Assembly: GCF_016612995.1 (NCBI RefSeq)
Contig: NZ_JAEOAH010000035.1
Coordinates: 1 to 64,000 of the forward strand
Direction: 5' to 3'
Length of the DNA: 64,000 nt
Source: Viridibacillus soli
Lineage (GTDB): Bacteria > Bacillota > Bacilli > Bacillales_A > Planococcaceae
The position numbers and the translations under genes are program-made. The notes under the pieces were generated by a model. It was not told the DNA's origin. It searched no databases and saw only the letters and a list, made by a program, of their open reading frames with translations. Below, piece by piece: positions 56,512 to 64,000 of the stretch. Numbering within the stretch: the first letter of the stretch is position 1; every line of letters starts with the position of its first letter.

Positions 56512-57888
56512 TCATAAATCACGGAAGCAAAGTTTCAATGCCTCATTTACTGTTTCTACACCTACTACTTCAATGCCCGCTGGAAAATCCCAACCACCTA
56601 AGTTAGATGCCGGAACAATTGCACGTTTAAAGCCAAGTTTCGCTGCTTCCTGCACACGCTGTTCTACACGTGATACACGACGCACTTCGCCCGTTAAGCC
56701 TACTTCACCCATAACACAGTCTCCTGCACTCACAGCACGGTCTTGATAGCTTGAAACTATGCTTGTTAAAACAGCCAGATCAATAGCTGGCTCATCTAAT
56801 TTCACACCACCTGCTACTTTAATATACGCATCTTGCGCTTGCAGTAGCATACCCATACGTTTTTCAAGTACAGCCATTAGTAATGACACGCGGTTTTGGT
56901 CAATTCCCGTTGCCATACGTTTCGGATAATTAAAGCTTGATGGCGTCACTAATGCTTGAATCTCAACTAAAATTGGGCGTGTCCCTTCCATCGAAGCAAC
57001 AACAGTAGAGCCTGCCACTCCTTGAGAACGCTCTTGCAAGAATAGTTCAGAGGGATTTAACACCTCTTTCAAGCCACTTTGTAGCATTTCAAAGATGGCG
57101 ATTTCATTCGTCGAACCGAAACGGTTTTTCTGACTACGCAAAATTCTATACGTATGATGACGCTCTCCTTCAAAATAAAGTACCGTATCAACCATATGCT
57201 CTAAAATACGCGGGCCTGCTATTTGCCCTTCCTTTGTTACATGTCCAACAAGGAAAATAGCGATATTTTTTGTCTTAGCAATGCGCATTAATTCTGCTGT
57301 ACATTCGCGTACTTGCGAAACACTGCCTGGAGCAGATGTTACTTCTGGATGATGCACTGTTTGAATGGAGTCAACAATTACAAACTTCGGCTGAACCTCT
57401 TCAATTGTCTGATTCAAAAACTCCAAGTTCGTTTCTGAATAAATATAAAGCTCTGCAGATTTCACACCCAGTCGCTCTGCACGTAATTTCGTTTGACGGA
57501 TGGATTCCTCACCTGAAATATACAGTACACGATGACCTTTATTTGAAAGTAGTGCTGAAACTTGCAAAAGTAACGTCGACTTGCCGATCCCAGGGTCACC
57601 ACCGATTAACACTAAAGAGCCTGGCACAACGCCTCCACCGAGCACACGGTTCAATTCATCGAACTCTGTTTCAACTCTTGGTGCATCCTCGGTCTCAATA
57701 GAAATAATTGGCATAGCCTTTTGAGAAGTATTTGATGAATGTTGGAATGCTCCTCTAGGTCCCTTAGAAATAACTTCGACTTCTTCCACCATCTTATTCC
57801 ACTCGCCACAACCTGGACATTTCCCCATCCATTTGGGCGCTTCATAGCCACAAGAATTACATAAGAACTTCGTTTTCTTTTTAACCAT
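56512..57888 (-). CDS. radA: DNA repair protein RadA/Sms
   Basis: A RecA-like branch-migration protein, 458 aa. N-terminal zinc finger with C10, C13, C24, C27; Walker [11 protein letters not shown] (about 96-105); the RadA motif KNRFG at 254-258; and a Lon-like C-terminal domain. The start is ATG at 57888 with GGAGG upstream; the frame to 57948 runs into the spacer hairpin. It is last in the clpC operon; disA, which usually follows, is not there. Confidence 0.96.
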   Translation of the reverse strand: MVKKKTKFLCNSCGYEAPKWMGKCPGCGEWNKMVEEVEVISKGPRGAFQHSSNTSQKAMPIISIETEDAPRVETEFDELNRVLGGGVVPGSLVLIGGDPGIGKSTLLLQVSALLSNKGHRVLYISGEESIRQTKLRAERLGVKSAELYIYSETNLEFLNQTIEEVQPKFVIVDSIQTVHHPEVTSAPGSVSQVRECTAELMRIAKTKNIAIFLVGHVTKEGQIAGPRILEHMVDTVLYFEGERHHTYRILRSQKNRFGSTNEIAIFEMLQSGLKEVLNPSELFLQERSQGVAGSTVVASMEGTRPILVEIQALVTPSSFNYPKRMATGIDQNRVSLLMAVLEKRMGMLLQAQDAYIKVAGGVKLDEPAIDLAVLTSIVSSYQDRAVSAGDCVMGEVGLTGEVRRVSRVEQRVQEAAKLGFKRAIVPASNLGGWDFPAGIEVVGVETVNEALKLCFRDL

Positions 57889-57933
57889 ATTTCCTCCTAC
57901 TATAACTTCTATCGTTCTCTCTATTATAAAACA

Positions 57934-57964
57934 AGGCACTCCAAACATGTTGTTCGGAATGCCT
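57934..57964 (-). terminator. Terminator-like hairpin between clpC and radA
   Basis: Minus-strand AGGCATTCC.AAC / GTT.GGAGTGCCT, followed by TGTTTTATAAT. The same stretch contains a -10-like TATAAT, so radA may be read both from read-through and from a local start. Confidence 0.6.
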
Positions 57965-58025
57965 CATTGTTTCAGACTTTTGATAAATGTCATAGCAATC
58001 TACGCCATCATTTCATCTGACTGAA

Positions 58026-60464
58026 TTATTTTGTTACGAACTCTTTAATGTGAACGATAAACTCCTCGTTTTCAACGTCGAAAACAACGCGTTGACCTGT
58101 GAGTACTGTGCCTTTTAAAATTTCTTCAGATAGACGGTCCTCAACATGTTTTTGCAATGCACGACGTAAAGGGCGTGCACCATATTGTGGATCATATCCT
58201 TCTTTAGCAATTTTCTCTAGAGCTACTTCTGTTAATTCAAGTTCAATATTTTGCTCTTGCAAACGTTTTGTTAATTGTTTTGCCATCAAGGCAACGATTT
58301 TCGTTAACTCTTCTTTTTGTAAAGCATGGAAGACAATCATCTCGTCAATACGATTTAAGAATTCAGGACGGAATGCTTTCTTCAATTCTGCCATCGTAAC
58401 ACTCTTATTATCTTTGTGTATGTCTTTCGCATTAGCAGAGCTAAAACCAAGCGATTTTCTATACTGGAGCTCTGTTGCACCAACGTTTGATGTCATAATA
58501 ACGACGGTATTACGGAAGTCCACTACACGCCCTTTAGAATCTGTTAAACGGCCATCTTCTAATACTTGTAATAAAATATTAAAAACATCTGGATGCGCTT
58601 TTTCAATTTCATCCAGTAGGATTACTGAATATGGTTTACGGCGAACTTTTTCTGTTAACTGGCCGCCTTCTTCAAATCCTACATATCCCGGAGGTGAACC
58701 AACAAGACGTGAAGTCGAATGTTTTTCCATGTACTCAGACATATCAACGCGAATCATAGAATCTTCATCACCAAACATTACTTCTGCCAACGCACGAGCA
58801 AGTTCCGTTTTACCAACACCAGTTGGTCCAAGGAAAATGAAAGAACCAATTGGACGTTTAGGATCTTTTAAGCCCGCACGTGCGCGACGAATTGCTCTTG
58901 AAATAGCTTCAACTGCCTCAGCTTGACCGATGATCCGTTTGTGTAGCTCTCCTTCAAGTTTAAGTAGCTTCGCAGATTCCTCTTGTGCTAATTTAGCAAC
59001 CGGTATCCCGGTCCACACAGACACAACTTCAGCAATATCATTAACAGTTACCTTTGATTCTTCCTTGCCTTGTTTTTCTTTCCATATTTTCTTCGTAGAT
59101 TCTAATTCTTCTTTTAATTTTTGTTCTGTATCACGTAGTGAAGCCGCCTTTTCAAATTCTTGACTTTGTACAGATGCGTTTTTCTCTGAGCGAATGGCTT
59201 CTAACTTTTGCTCTAGTGCTTTTAAGTTAGGTGGCGTTGTATAAGAACGTAAACGTACTTTAGAACCTGCCTCGTCGATTAAATCGATAGCTTTATCCGG
59301 TAAGAAACGATCTGAAATATAACGGTCTGACATTTTCGCAGCAGCATCGATCGCTTCATCCGTAATTTTCACACGGTGATGTGCTTCGTAACGATCACGT
59401 AAGCCTTTGATGATTTGAATGGCTTCCTCAACAGTTGGCTCATCTACTTGGATTGGTTGGAAACGACGCTCTAGCGCTGCATCCTTTTCAATGTATTTAC
59501 GATACTCATCTAATGTTGTAGCACCGATACATTGTAATTCTCCACGTGCTAAAGATGGCTTCAAAATATTGGATGCATCAATAGCACCTTCTGCTCCGCC
59601 TGCACCAATTAATGTGTGTAACTCATCGATAAATAGAATAACATTGCCTGCAGTACGAATTTCGTCCATCACTTTTTTCAAGCGGTCTTCAAATTCCCCA
59701 CGGTATTTAGTACCTGCTACAACAGTACCCATATCAAGGGTCATTACACGTTTATCACGTAGTATTTCAGGTACTTCATTGTTCACAATTTGTTGTGCTA
59801 AGCCTTCAGCAATAGCTGTTTTACCAACACCAGGTTCCCCGATTAGAACTGGATTGTTTTTTGTACGGCGAGATAGAACTTCGATAACACGCGTAATTTC
59901 TTTACTACGACCAATTACTGGATCTAGGCTACCTTCCCTTGCAACTTGAGTTAAATCACGTGCCAAGCTGTCTAAAGTAGGTGTACTTGCAGCCTGTGTA
60001 GCACCATTCGCATTTTGTGCATGATCATTGCTTCCTAATAGCTGCAGCACTTGTTGACGCGCTTTATTTAAACTAACACCCGCATTATTTAAAACACGTG
60101 CAGCAACGCCTTCTCCTTCACGAATAAGAGCTAATAATAAGTGCTCTGTACCGATATAAGAGTGACCTAGTTTACGTGATTCATCGACAGATAGTTCAAT
60201 TACTTTTTTTGCACGAGGTGTGTAATGTACGATGGGACCAACGTCTTTCGCACCGACACCGACTAATTCCTCAATGCCTTCTTCAATCATTTCAGGGCTA
60301 ACATCAATAGCTTCAAGTGCTTTAGCTGCGATACCGCCGCCCTCACGAATTAAGCCCAGTAAAATATGCTCCGTGCCAATTGATTCGTGTTTCATACGAA
60401 TTGCTTCCTCTTGTGCCAGTTGAAGTACCTTTTGTGCGCGTTGAGTAAAACGATTAAACATCAT
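58026..60464 (-). CDS. clpC: ATP-dependent Clp protease ATP-binding subunit ClpC
   Basis: An 812-aa Hsp100 unfoldase that feeds ClpP and, with McsB or MecA, degrades arginine-phosphorylated or adaptor-delivered proteins. Two N-terminal Clp repeats (to about 150), D1 with GEPGVGKT, a middle UVR-containing coiled coil ([20 protein letters not shown]), and D2 with GPTGVGKT. Start ATG 60464 lies within the end of mcsB (11-base overlap). Confidence 0.97.
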   Translation of the reverse strand: MMFNRFTQRAQKVLQLAQEEAIRMKHESIGTEHILLGLIREGGGIAAKALEAIDVSPEMIEEGIEELVGVGAKDVGPIVHYTPRAKKVIELSVDESRKLGHSYIGTEHLLLALIREGEGVAARVLNNAGVSLNKARQQVLQLLGSNDHAQNANGATQAASTPTLDSLARDLTQVAREGSLDPVIGRSKEITRVIEVLSRRTKNNPVLIGEPGVGKTAIAEGLAQQIVNNEVPEILRDKRVMTLDMGTVVAGTKYRGEFEDRLKKVMDEIRTAGNVILFIDELHTLIGAGGAEGAIDASNILKPSLARGELQCIGATTLDEYRKYIEKDAALERRFQPIQVDEPTVEEAIQIIKGLRDRYEAHHRVKITDEAIDAAAKMSDRYISDRFLPDKAIDLIDEAGSKVRLRSYTTPPNLKALEQKLEAIRSEKNASVQSQEFEKAASLRDTEQKLKEELESTKKIWKEKQGKEESKVTVNDIAEVVSVWTGIPVAKLAQEESAKLLKLEGELHKRIIGQAEAVEAISRAIRRARAGLKDPKRPIGSFIFLGPTGVGKTELARALAEVMFGDEDSMIRVDMSEYMEKHSTSRLVGSPPGYVGFEEGGQLTEKVRRKPYSVILLDEIEKAHPDVFNILLQVLEDGRLTDSKGRVVDFRNTVVIMTSNVGATELQYRKSLGFSSANAKDIHKDNKSVTMAELKKAFRPEFLNRIDEMIVFHALQKEELTKIVALMAKQLTKRLQEQNIELELTEVALEKIAKEGYDPQYGARPLRRALQKHVEDRLSEEILKGTVLTGQRVVFDVENEEFIVHIKEFVTK

Positions 60465-61569
60465 AAGAATCCTCTCCCTCTTCGTCAAATTGACCTTTTT
60501 TTAATTCTCTATTACACTGCAATCGTTCTCGTAACAAGCTCGCTCGATACACATCTCGTTCGTTCGCTTGAAGTGTAGTACCTGCATGTTGTTGTAAAAA
60601 GCCCGGCTGCATATAAAGCATACATTCGTTTAAAACAAAAACAGGTATATTTTGGATTATCCCTAAATATATACCCAAGCGGACGTTTGATAAACAATTT
60701 GCCGCTTCTTCGCTCGTTAAAATTCTGGCGTATAGTAAAGTGCCTAGCGAGCGATTGAGTCGATCGGCCAAAGCAATGGAAGCATGCTCCATTAATGCCG
60801 TACGTGCTTCTGTCTCTTTTTGAATAATTTGTTCAGTGACACTTTTCAAATCAGCTAAAATATCTTTCTCTGATTTTCCGAGTGTAATTTGATTTGAAAT
60901 TTGATAATAATTGCCGACAGATTCCGTACCTTCACCGTACATTCCTCTCACGACCATTCCAAGTCGTGGCATCGTACTAATGAGTGAGCCAATTTGGTTC
61001 GTCATCGTTAACGCTGGTAAATGCATCATAATAGAGGCTCGTAAACCTGTACCTGTATTTGTAGGACAACTCGTTAAGTAACCGAATGTGTCATCAAAAG
61101 CATATGGTAAATGACGCTCTAATAGACGGTCGATTTGCTCGGCATTTTCATAAGCCTTCGCTAATTGTAGCCCCGGCTGCAAACATTGTATGCGAATATG
61201 GTCCTCTTCATTGATCATTACGCTAATCGATTCATCATCTGACAATAATACCGATCCCGCCTTCACTTTATCCGCGAGCTGTGGACTAATTAGATGCTTT
61301 TCCACTAACACTTGGCGCTGTAACACTGGCATATCATGTAATGAAAAATAAGAGAACTGTGATTGCTGCTCTTCGTCAGCATCAATTAATACGTTCGAAA
61401 CAGCTTTATCAATCTGCATTGCCTCTTCCTCGGAAAAAGCTCTAGGGAAGCGAAAGTCCATTAAGTTACGCGCTAATCTGATACGAGTGCTCATGACGAT
61501 ATCATCATATTGACCTTCTCCTTGCATCCAATTCGCTGTTGATTTGTGTAAAAAGTGCTCAATGTTCAT
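60454..61569 (-). CDS. mcsB: Protein-arginine kinase McsB
   Basis: A phosphagen-kinase-like enzyme that phosphorylates arginine in target proteins, including CtsR, and marks them for ClpCP. Family motif [18 protein letters not shown] with the reactive Cys is present; the N-terminal [10 protein letters not shown] opens the nucleotide-binding part. Start ATG 61569, seven bases after GGGTGAG, gives 371 aa; GTG 61581 is less likely. It overlaps mcsA by 11 bases. Confidence 0.95.
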   Translation of the reverse strand: MNIEHFLHKSTANWMQGEGQYDDIVMSTRIRLARNLMDFRFPRAFSEEEAMQIDKAVSNVLIDADEEQQSQFSYFSLHDMPVLQRQVLVEKHLISPQLADKVKAGSVLLSDDESISVMINEEDHIRIQCLQPGLQLAKAYENAEQIDRLLERHLPYAFDDTFGYLTSCPTNTGTGLRASIMMHLPALTMTNQIGSLISTMPRLGMVVRGMYGEGTESVGNYYQISNQITLGKSEKDILADLKSVTEQIIQKETEARTALMEHASIALADRLNRSLGTLLYARILTSEEAANCLSNVRLGIYLGIIQNIPVFVLNECMLYMQPGFLQQHAGTTLQANERDVYRASLLRERLQCNRELKKGQFDEEGEDSYDV

Positions 61570-62122
61570 CTTGAGACTCACCCCCTACTTGTAACTTCTT
61601 TTCTAGAACGCGTACTTTATCACGCATACTTGCGGCATCTTCAAAGCGCTCTTCCTCTATAGCTATCTTCATATCCACACGAATTGCTTCAATTTGCTTT
61701 TTAGTTTGATACGCTTCATTAATGGAACCAGGTGCTTTTCCAACATGTTCAACAGCCCCGTTATGCAAACGTTTCAAGACATGTGGTAGCTGTTCTTTAA
61801 AAGTGTCGTAACAACTTGGGCAATTAAATTTGCCTTCGTTCAGAAATTGACGATAATTCATACCACATTCAGGGCAAGTATCTTGTTGCTGTGCTTTCTG
61901 CTCGTTTGCATTTGGTGCTGCAACTGACCAACTCGGCGTACCAAACCAATTAGAAAAAAGTTGATGCATCGAAATCGGGTCTGCATTAAAATCGAGGTTT
62001 AAATGGAAAGAATCAAGTTGCTTATTGCACACTTCACAGAAATGTCTCGTCATTTTTTTACCATTCTTCATTTGTGTTACCGTGATAGTGGCCGGTCTTT
62101 GTTTACAGTGTTCACAAATCAT
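61559..62122 (-). CDS. mcsA: McsA, zinc-binding activator of McsB
   Basis: A 187-aa protein with four CxxC pairs (CEHC, CEVC, CPEC, CPSC) that bind zinc in two sites, and a C-terminal UVR motif (about 140-178: EERFEDAASMRDKVRVLEKKL). McsA is needed for McsB kinase activity and tunes the heat and oxidative response. It follows ctsR by 15 bases. Confidence 0.95.
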   Translation of the reverse strand: MICEHCKQRPATITVTQMKNGKKMTRHFCEVCNKQLDSFHLNLDFNADPISMHQLFSNWFGTPSWSVAAPNANEQKAQQQDTCPECGMNYRQFLNEGKFNCPSCYDTFKEQLPHVLKRLHNGAVEHVGKAPGSINEAYQTKKQIEAIRVDMKIAIEEERFEDAASMRDKVRVLEKKLQVGGESQDEH

Positions 62123-62137
62123 ACCCTCGCACCTCTT

Positions 62138-62608
62138 TTACGATTGCTTGTCATATTTTATAGTTATTAGCATTGCTTGTAGAATACGCGCGCGTAGCTC
62201 ATCACGTACCGGTAAATTTACTCGTAGTACAGAACGGTCAAGCGCCGCTAACATCATTTTAGCTTCTCTTTTCGTAATTACATTCTCGTCAATTAGACGG
62301 AAAATTAAATCATCCGTCATTGTTTGTGATGCCCCTTCATCCACTTGCTCAATCACTTCATCAATTAAACCTGCTTTTGAACTCGCCTTCACCCTAAGAA
62401 TTCGAATATAACCTCCACCGCCGCGTTTACTTTCAACTAAGTAGCCACGCTCTGCGGTAAATCGTGTATTAATCACATAATTAATTTGAGACGGTACGCA
62501 TTGAAACTTATCAGCAACTTCACTTCGCTTAATCTCAATATGTCCTTCTCCACCTAATTCGATAACCTCTTTTAAATAACCTTCTATTATGTCAGAGATA
62601 TTACGCAT
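62138..62608 (-). CDS. ctsR: Class III heat-shock repressor CtsR
   Basis: A 156-aa repressor of clp genes. The winged helix-turn-helix includes IEIKRSEVADKFQCVPSQINYVINTRFT and the glycine-rich wing thermosensor RGGGGYI. The start is ATG 62608, after GGTGGAG, giving MRNISDIIEGYL as in B. subtilis; the frame to 62647 would run through the operator. It represses its own operon through the site at 62639-62655. Confidence 0.96.
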   Translation of the reverse strand: MRNISDIIEGYLKEVIELGGEGHIEIKRSEVADKFQCVPSQINYVINTRFTAERGYLVESKRGGGGYIRILRVKASSKAGLIDEVIEQVDEGASQTMTDDLIFRLIDENVITKREAKMMLAALDRSVLRVNLPVRDELRARILQAMLITIKYDKQS

Positions 62609-62638
62609 TTTAGACTCCACCTCGCTCGCATCACTGAC

Positions 62639-62687
62639 TTTGACCATCTTTGACTATATTATACACAGCGGAAGAAAAAACACGCAA
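62639..62687 (-). promoter_or_regulatory. clpC operon promoter with CtsR operator
   Basis: The minus strand holds TTGCGT (62682-62687), 18 bases, TATAAT (62658-62663), then the CtsR heptad repeat AGTCAAA-GAT-GGTCAAA (62639-62655), an exact match to the consensus RGTCAAA-NAN-RGTCAAA. It lies just after the -10, where a bound repressor would block the start. Confidence 0.9.
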
Positions 62688-62706
62688 TTTAAATGCTCAT
62701 ATTTAA

Positions 62707-63350
62707 ATGCTGATGCGGCCCGTTTAATCCCGACAAGTACCGGAGCTCTCGAATCAAAAGCATTACTTCAGCTTTTGTCCGAGAGAGCGGAAGTGACCTC
62801 GAGGGATTGGCCGCTGAAGCTGGATATGCTATCTAAATGTTGATGGCGCTCGTTCTACGGCGACAAGCGTTAGAGTTCTCGAATCAAAAGCGTCACTTCA
62901 GCTTTTGACCGAGAGAACGGAAACGACCTCGAGCCGTTAGCGCCTGAAGCTGGATATCTTTCTTAATGCTGAAGCGGCACGTTTAATCCCGACAAGTACT
63001 GGAGCTCTCGAATCAAAAGCATTACTTCAGCTTTTGTCCGAGAGAGCGGAAGTGACCTCGAGGGATTGGCCGCTGAAGCTGGATATGCTATCTAAATGTT
63101 GATGGCGCTCGTTCTACGGCGACAAGCGTTAGAGTTCTCGAATCAAAAGCGTCACTTCAGCTTTTGACCGAGAGAACGGAAACGACCTCGAGCCGTTAGC
63201 GCCTGAAGCTGGATATCTTTCTTAATGCTGAAGCGGCACGTTTAATCCCGACAAGTACTGGAGCTCTCGAATCAAAAGCATTACTTCAGCTTTTGTCCGA
63301 GAGAGCGGAAGTGACCTCGAGGGATTGGCCGCTGAAGCTGGATATCTCGA
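62707..63350. repeat. Tandem array of large hairpin repeats (A-B-A-B-A)
   Basis: Five imperfect units of about 129-130 bases: A (from about 62707), B (62837), A (62966), B (63096) and A (63225). An A+B pair repeats at exactly 259 bases. Each unit folds into one long hairpin: an outer stem (AGCGGC/GCCGCT in A, GGCGCT/AGCGCC in B), a middle stem (AATCCC/GGGATT in A, ACGGC/GCCGT in B), an inner stem (GCTC-TCG / CGA..GAGC in A, GTTC-TCG / CGA..GAAC in B) and an apical stem CAAAAGC/GCTTTTG, identical in both. The A/B differences are compensatory. It has no coding content and no transposase nearby. 62688-62706 and 63351-63642 contain no gene. Confidence 0.85.
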
Positions 63351-63370
63351 TTTAATGTTGAGGGCTCTTG

Positions 63371-63424
63371 CTTCTATGACTCAAGCTCAACCTTCTATAA
63401 CTCGGGCCCCGCCTTCTATGACTC
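63371..63424 (+). repeat. Short 21-base tandem repeat (three copies)
   Basis: CTTCTATGACTC, CTTCTATAACTC and CTTCTATGACTC start at 63371, 63392 and 63413. It lies just beyond the large repeat array. 63425-63605 that follows is AT-rich with no recognisable feature. Confidence 0.7.
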
Positions 63425-63607
63425 AGCACCAACTTTAAATCTCGTGTTGGTTTCATTATTACCAAAAGAAAACATATATCATCGAATTTTAAATATAAGG
63501 AGTCTTTTATTTGCAAAACAATCAATTGTGAGTGTAATTTTATTATTATTCCCAGACCTGGTTGGATAAAGTTAGTGCCGAAGAATCCGTTCCACCCCGA
63601 CAAAAAA

Positions 63608-63633
63608 ACCGCGAAAGCAAAAGCCATCGCGGT
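63608..63633 (-). terminator. Terminator after the DUF4870 gene
   Basis: Minus-strand ACCGCG / CGCGGT with a 14-base loop, followed by a seven-T run, just downstream of the stop. Confidence 0.8.
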
Positions 63634-63642
63634 CCTTCTGTA

Positions 63643-63948
63643 TTAATACCAACTGCCAACAATAGGGTAATCCCAATCTGTATCATTAAGAGCATTTACA
63701 ATGCCAATAATCGGTACGACAATCCCCATAATCGAGAAGATAATCAAGAACGGAATACCAATTAAGATCGCGCTGAAGATTACTGATACAATTATCAACG
63801 CCCCCATAACCAGTTGGAACAACAATGCTTGAATTGACAAGCGCTTAATTTGATCATCACTAATTAATATATAAAATAGGATTGGCACTAGTAATGGAGC
63901 GAAAAATGCACTTGCATGAAGAATCACTTTTAATCCTTTAGATTCCAT
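63643..63948 (-). CDS. DUF4870-domain small membrane protein
   Basis: A 101-aa protein with three hydrophobic helices (about 8-30, 42-65 and 68-88) and the ending NDTDWDYPIVGSWY, in keeping with DUF4870 (Tic20-like fold) proteins, whose function is not known. GTGAG lies about 9 bases before the ATG. It is the last gene at the right edge; its relation to the repeat array downstream is unclear. Confidence 0.75.
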   Translation of the reverse strand: MESKGLKVILHASAFFAPLLVPILFYILISDDQIKRLSIQALLFQLVMGALIIVSVIFSAILIGIPFLIIFSIMGIVVPIIGIVNALNDTDWDYPIVGSWY

Positions 63949-64000
63949 TTAAAGCAACTCACTTTCATCAGTTAATATTTTTCTTATACTATTTATACGG

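Noticed and set aside
58099-58926. Long plus-strand frames opposite clpC (275 and 176 codons)
   Set aside because: They are antisense shadows of a conserved gene whose own reading is certain; composition is Ser/Pro/Arg-rich as expected for such shadows.
62707-63350. CRISPR array
   Set aside because: Units are about 130 bases with no short constant repeat separated by unique spacers, and no cas gene is near.
63352-63627. Minus-strand frame of 91 codons between the repeat array and the DUF4870 gene
   Set aside because: It starts inside the DUF4870 terminator and its C-terminal part is the 21-base repeat translated; no ribosome site.

Overview
The window comes from a low-GC, endospore-forming Firmicute of the Bacillales, most likely the Planococcaceae/Lysinibacillus-Solibacillus group. 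The evidence is the B. subtilis-type gene order, the spore genes gerD, kbaA and cwlD, sigH, the ctsR-mcsA-mcsB-clpC operon, type-Z S14 and a Cys T-box. The family assignment is inference; no species is claimed. Nearly everything reads on the minus strand, so the biological order runs from right (64000) to left (1). Many genes start at GTG or TTG, or at an internal ATG, and I placed those starts by the Shine-Dalgarno sequence and family length.

Layout in transcription order, right to left. (1) A DUF4870 membrane protein (63643-63948), then a non-coding block of large tandem hairpin repeats (about 62707-63350). (2) The class III heat-shock operon ctsR-mcsA-mcsB-clpC-radA, with a CtsR operator. 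(3) A convergent acetate-type transporter (satP-like) at the place where disA normally lies, then the PIN/TRAM protein yacL, ispD-ispF, gltX, a Cys T-box with cysE-cysS, mrnC, rlmB, yacP/rae1 and sigH. (4) rpmG-secE-nusG-rplK-rplA, an L10 leader with rplJ-rplL, ybxB, then rpoB-rpoC. (5) The str operon ybxF-rpsL-rpsG-fusA-tuf. (6) An accessory insert between tuf and the S10 operon: a BceRS-like two-component system, a BceAB-like ABC transporter and a YuiF-like antiporter. (7) The S10-spc-alpha super-operon rpsJ to rplQ, about 14 kb of near-continuous genes, in which map is reduced to a remnant between adk and infA. (8) ecfA1-ecfA2-ecfT-truA-rplM-rpsI, then cwlD, salA, gerD (+), kbaA and a degenerate PdaB-like protein (+). 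A promoter-like sequence at the left edge points out of the window, where B. subtilis has an rRNA operon.

The genes form the translation/transcription core (ribosomal proteins, RNA polymerase, elongation factors, SecYE, NusG, aminoacyl-tRNA synthetases), protein quality control (Clp/Mcs), the energising module of ECF vitamin transporters, and sporulation/germination functions.

The most interesting non-ordinary signals are: the 259-bp A-B tandem repeat whose two unit types differ by compensatory changes in the same stems; the decayed but still open map remnant; the stacked terminator/attenuator-like structures between rplQ and ecfA1; a PdaB homologue that has lost its metal ligands; and the absence of disA from its conserved locus. 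I found no CRISPR array, transposase, tRNA or rRNA gene inside the window. No wholly new protein system is evident; the repeat block is the best candidate for something undescribed.
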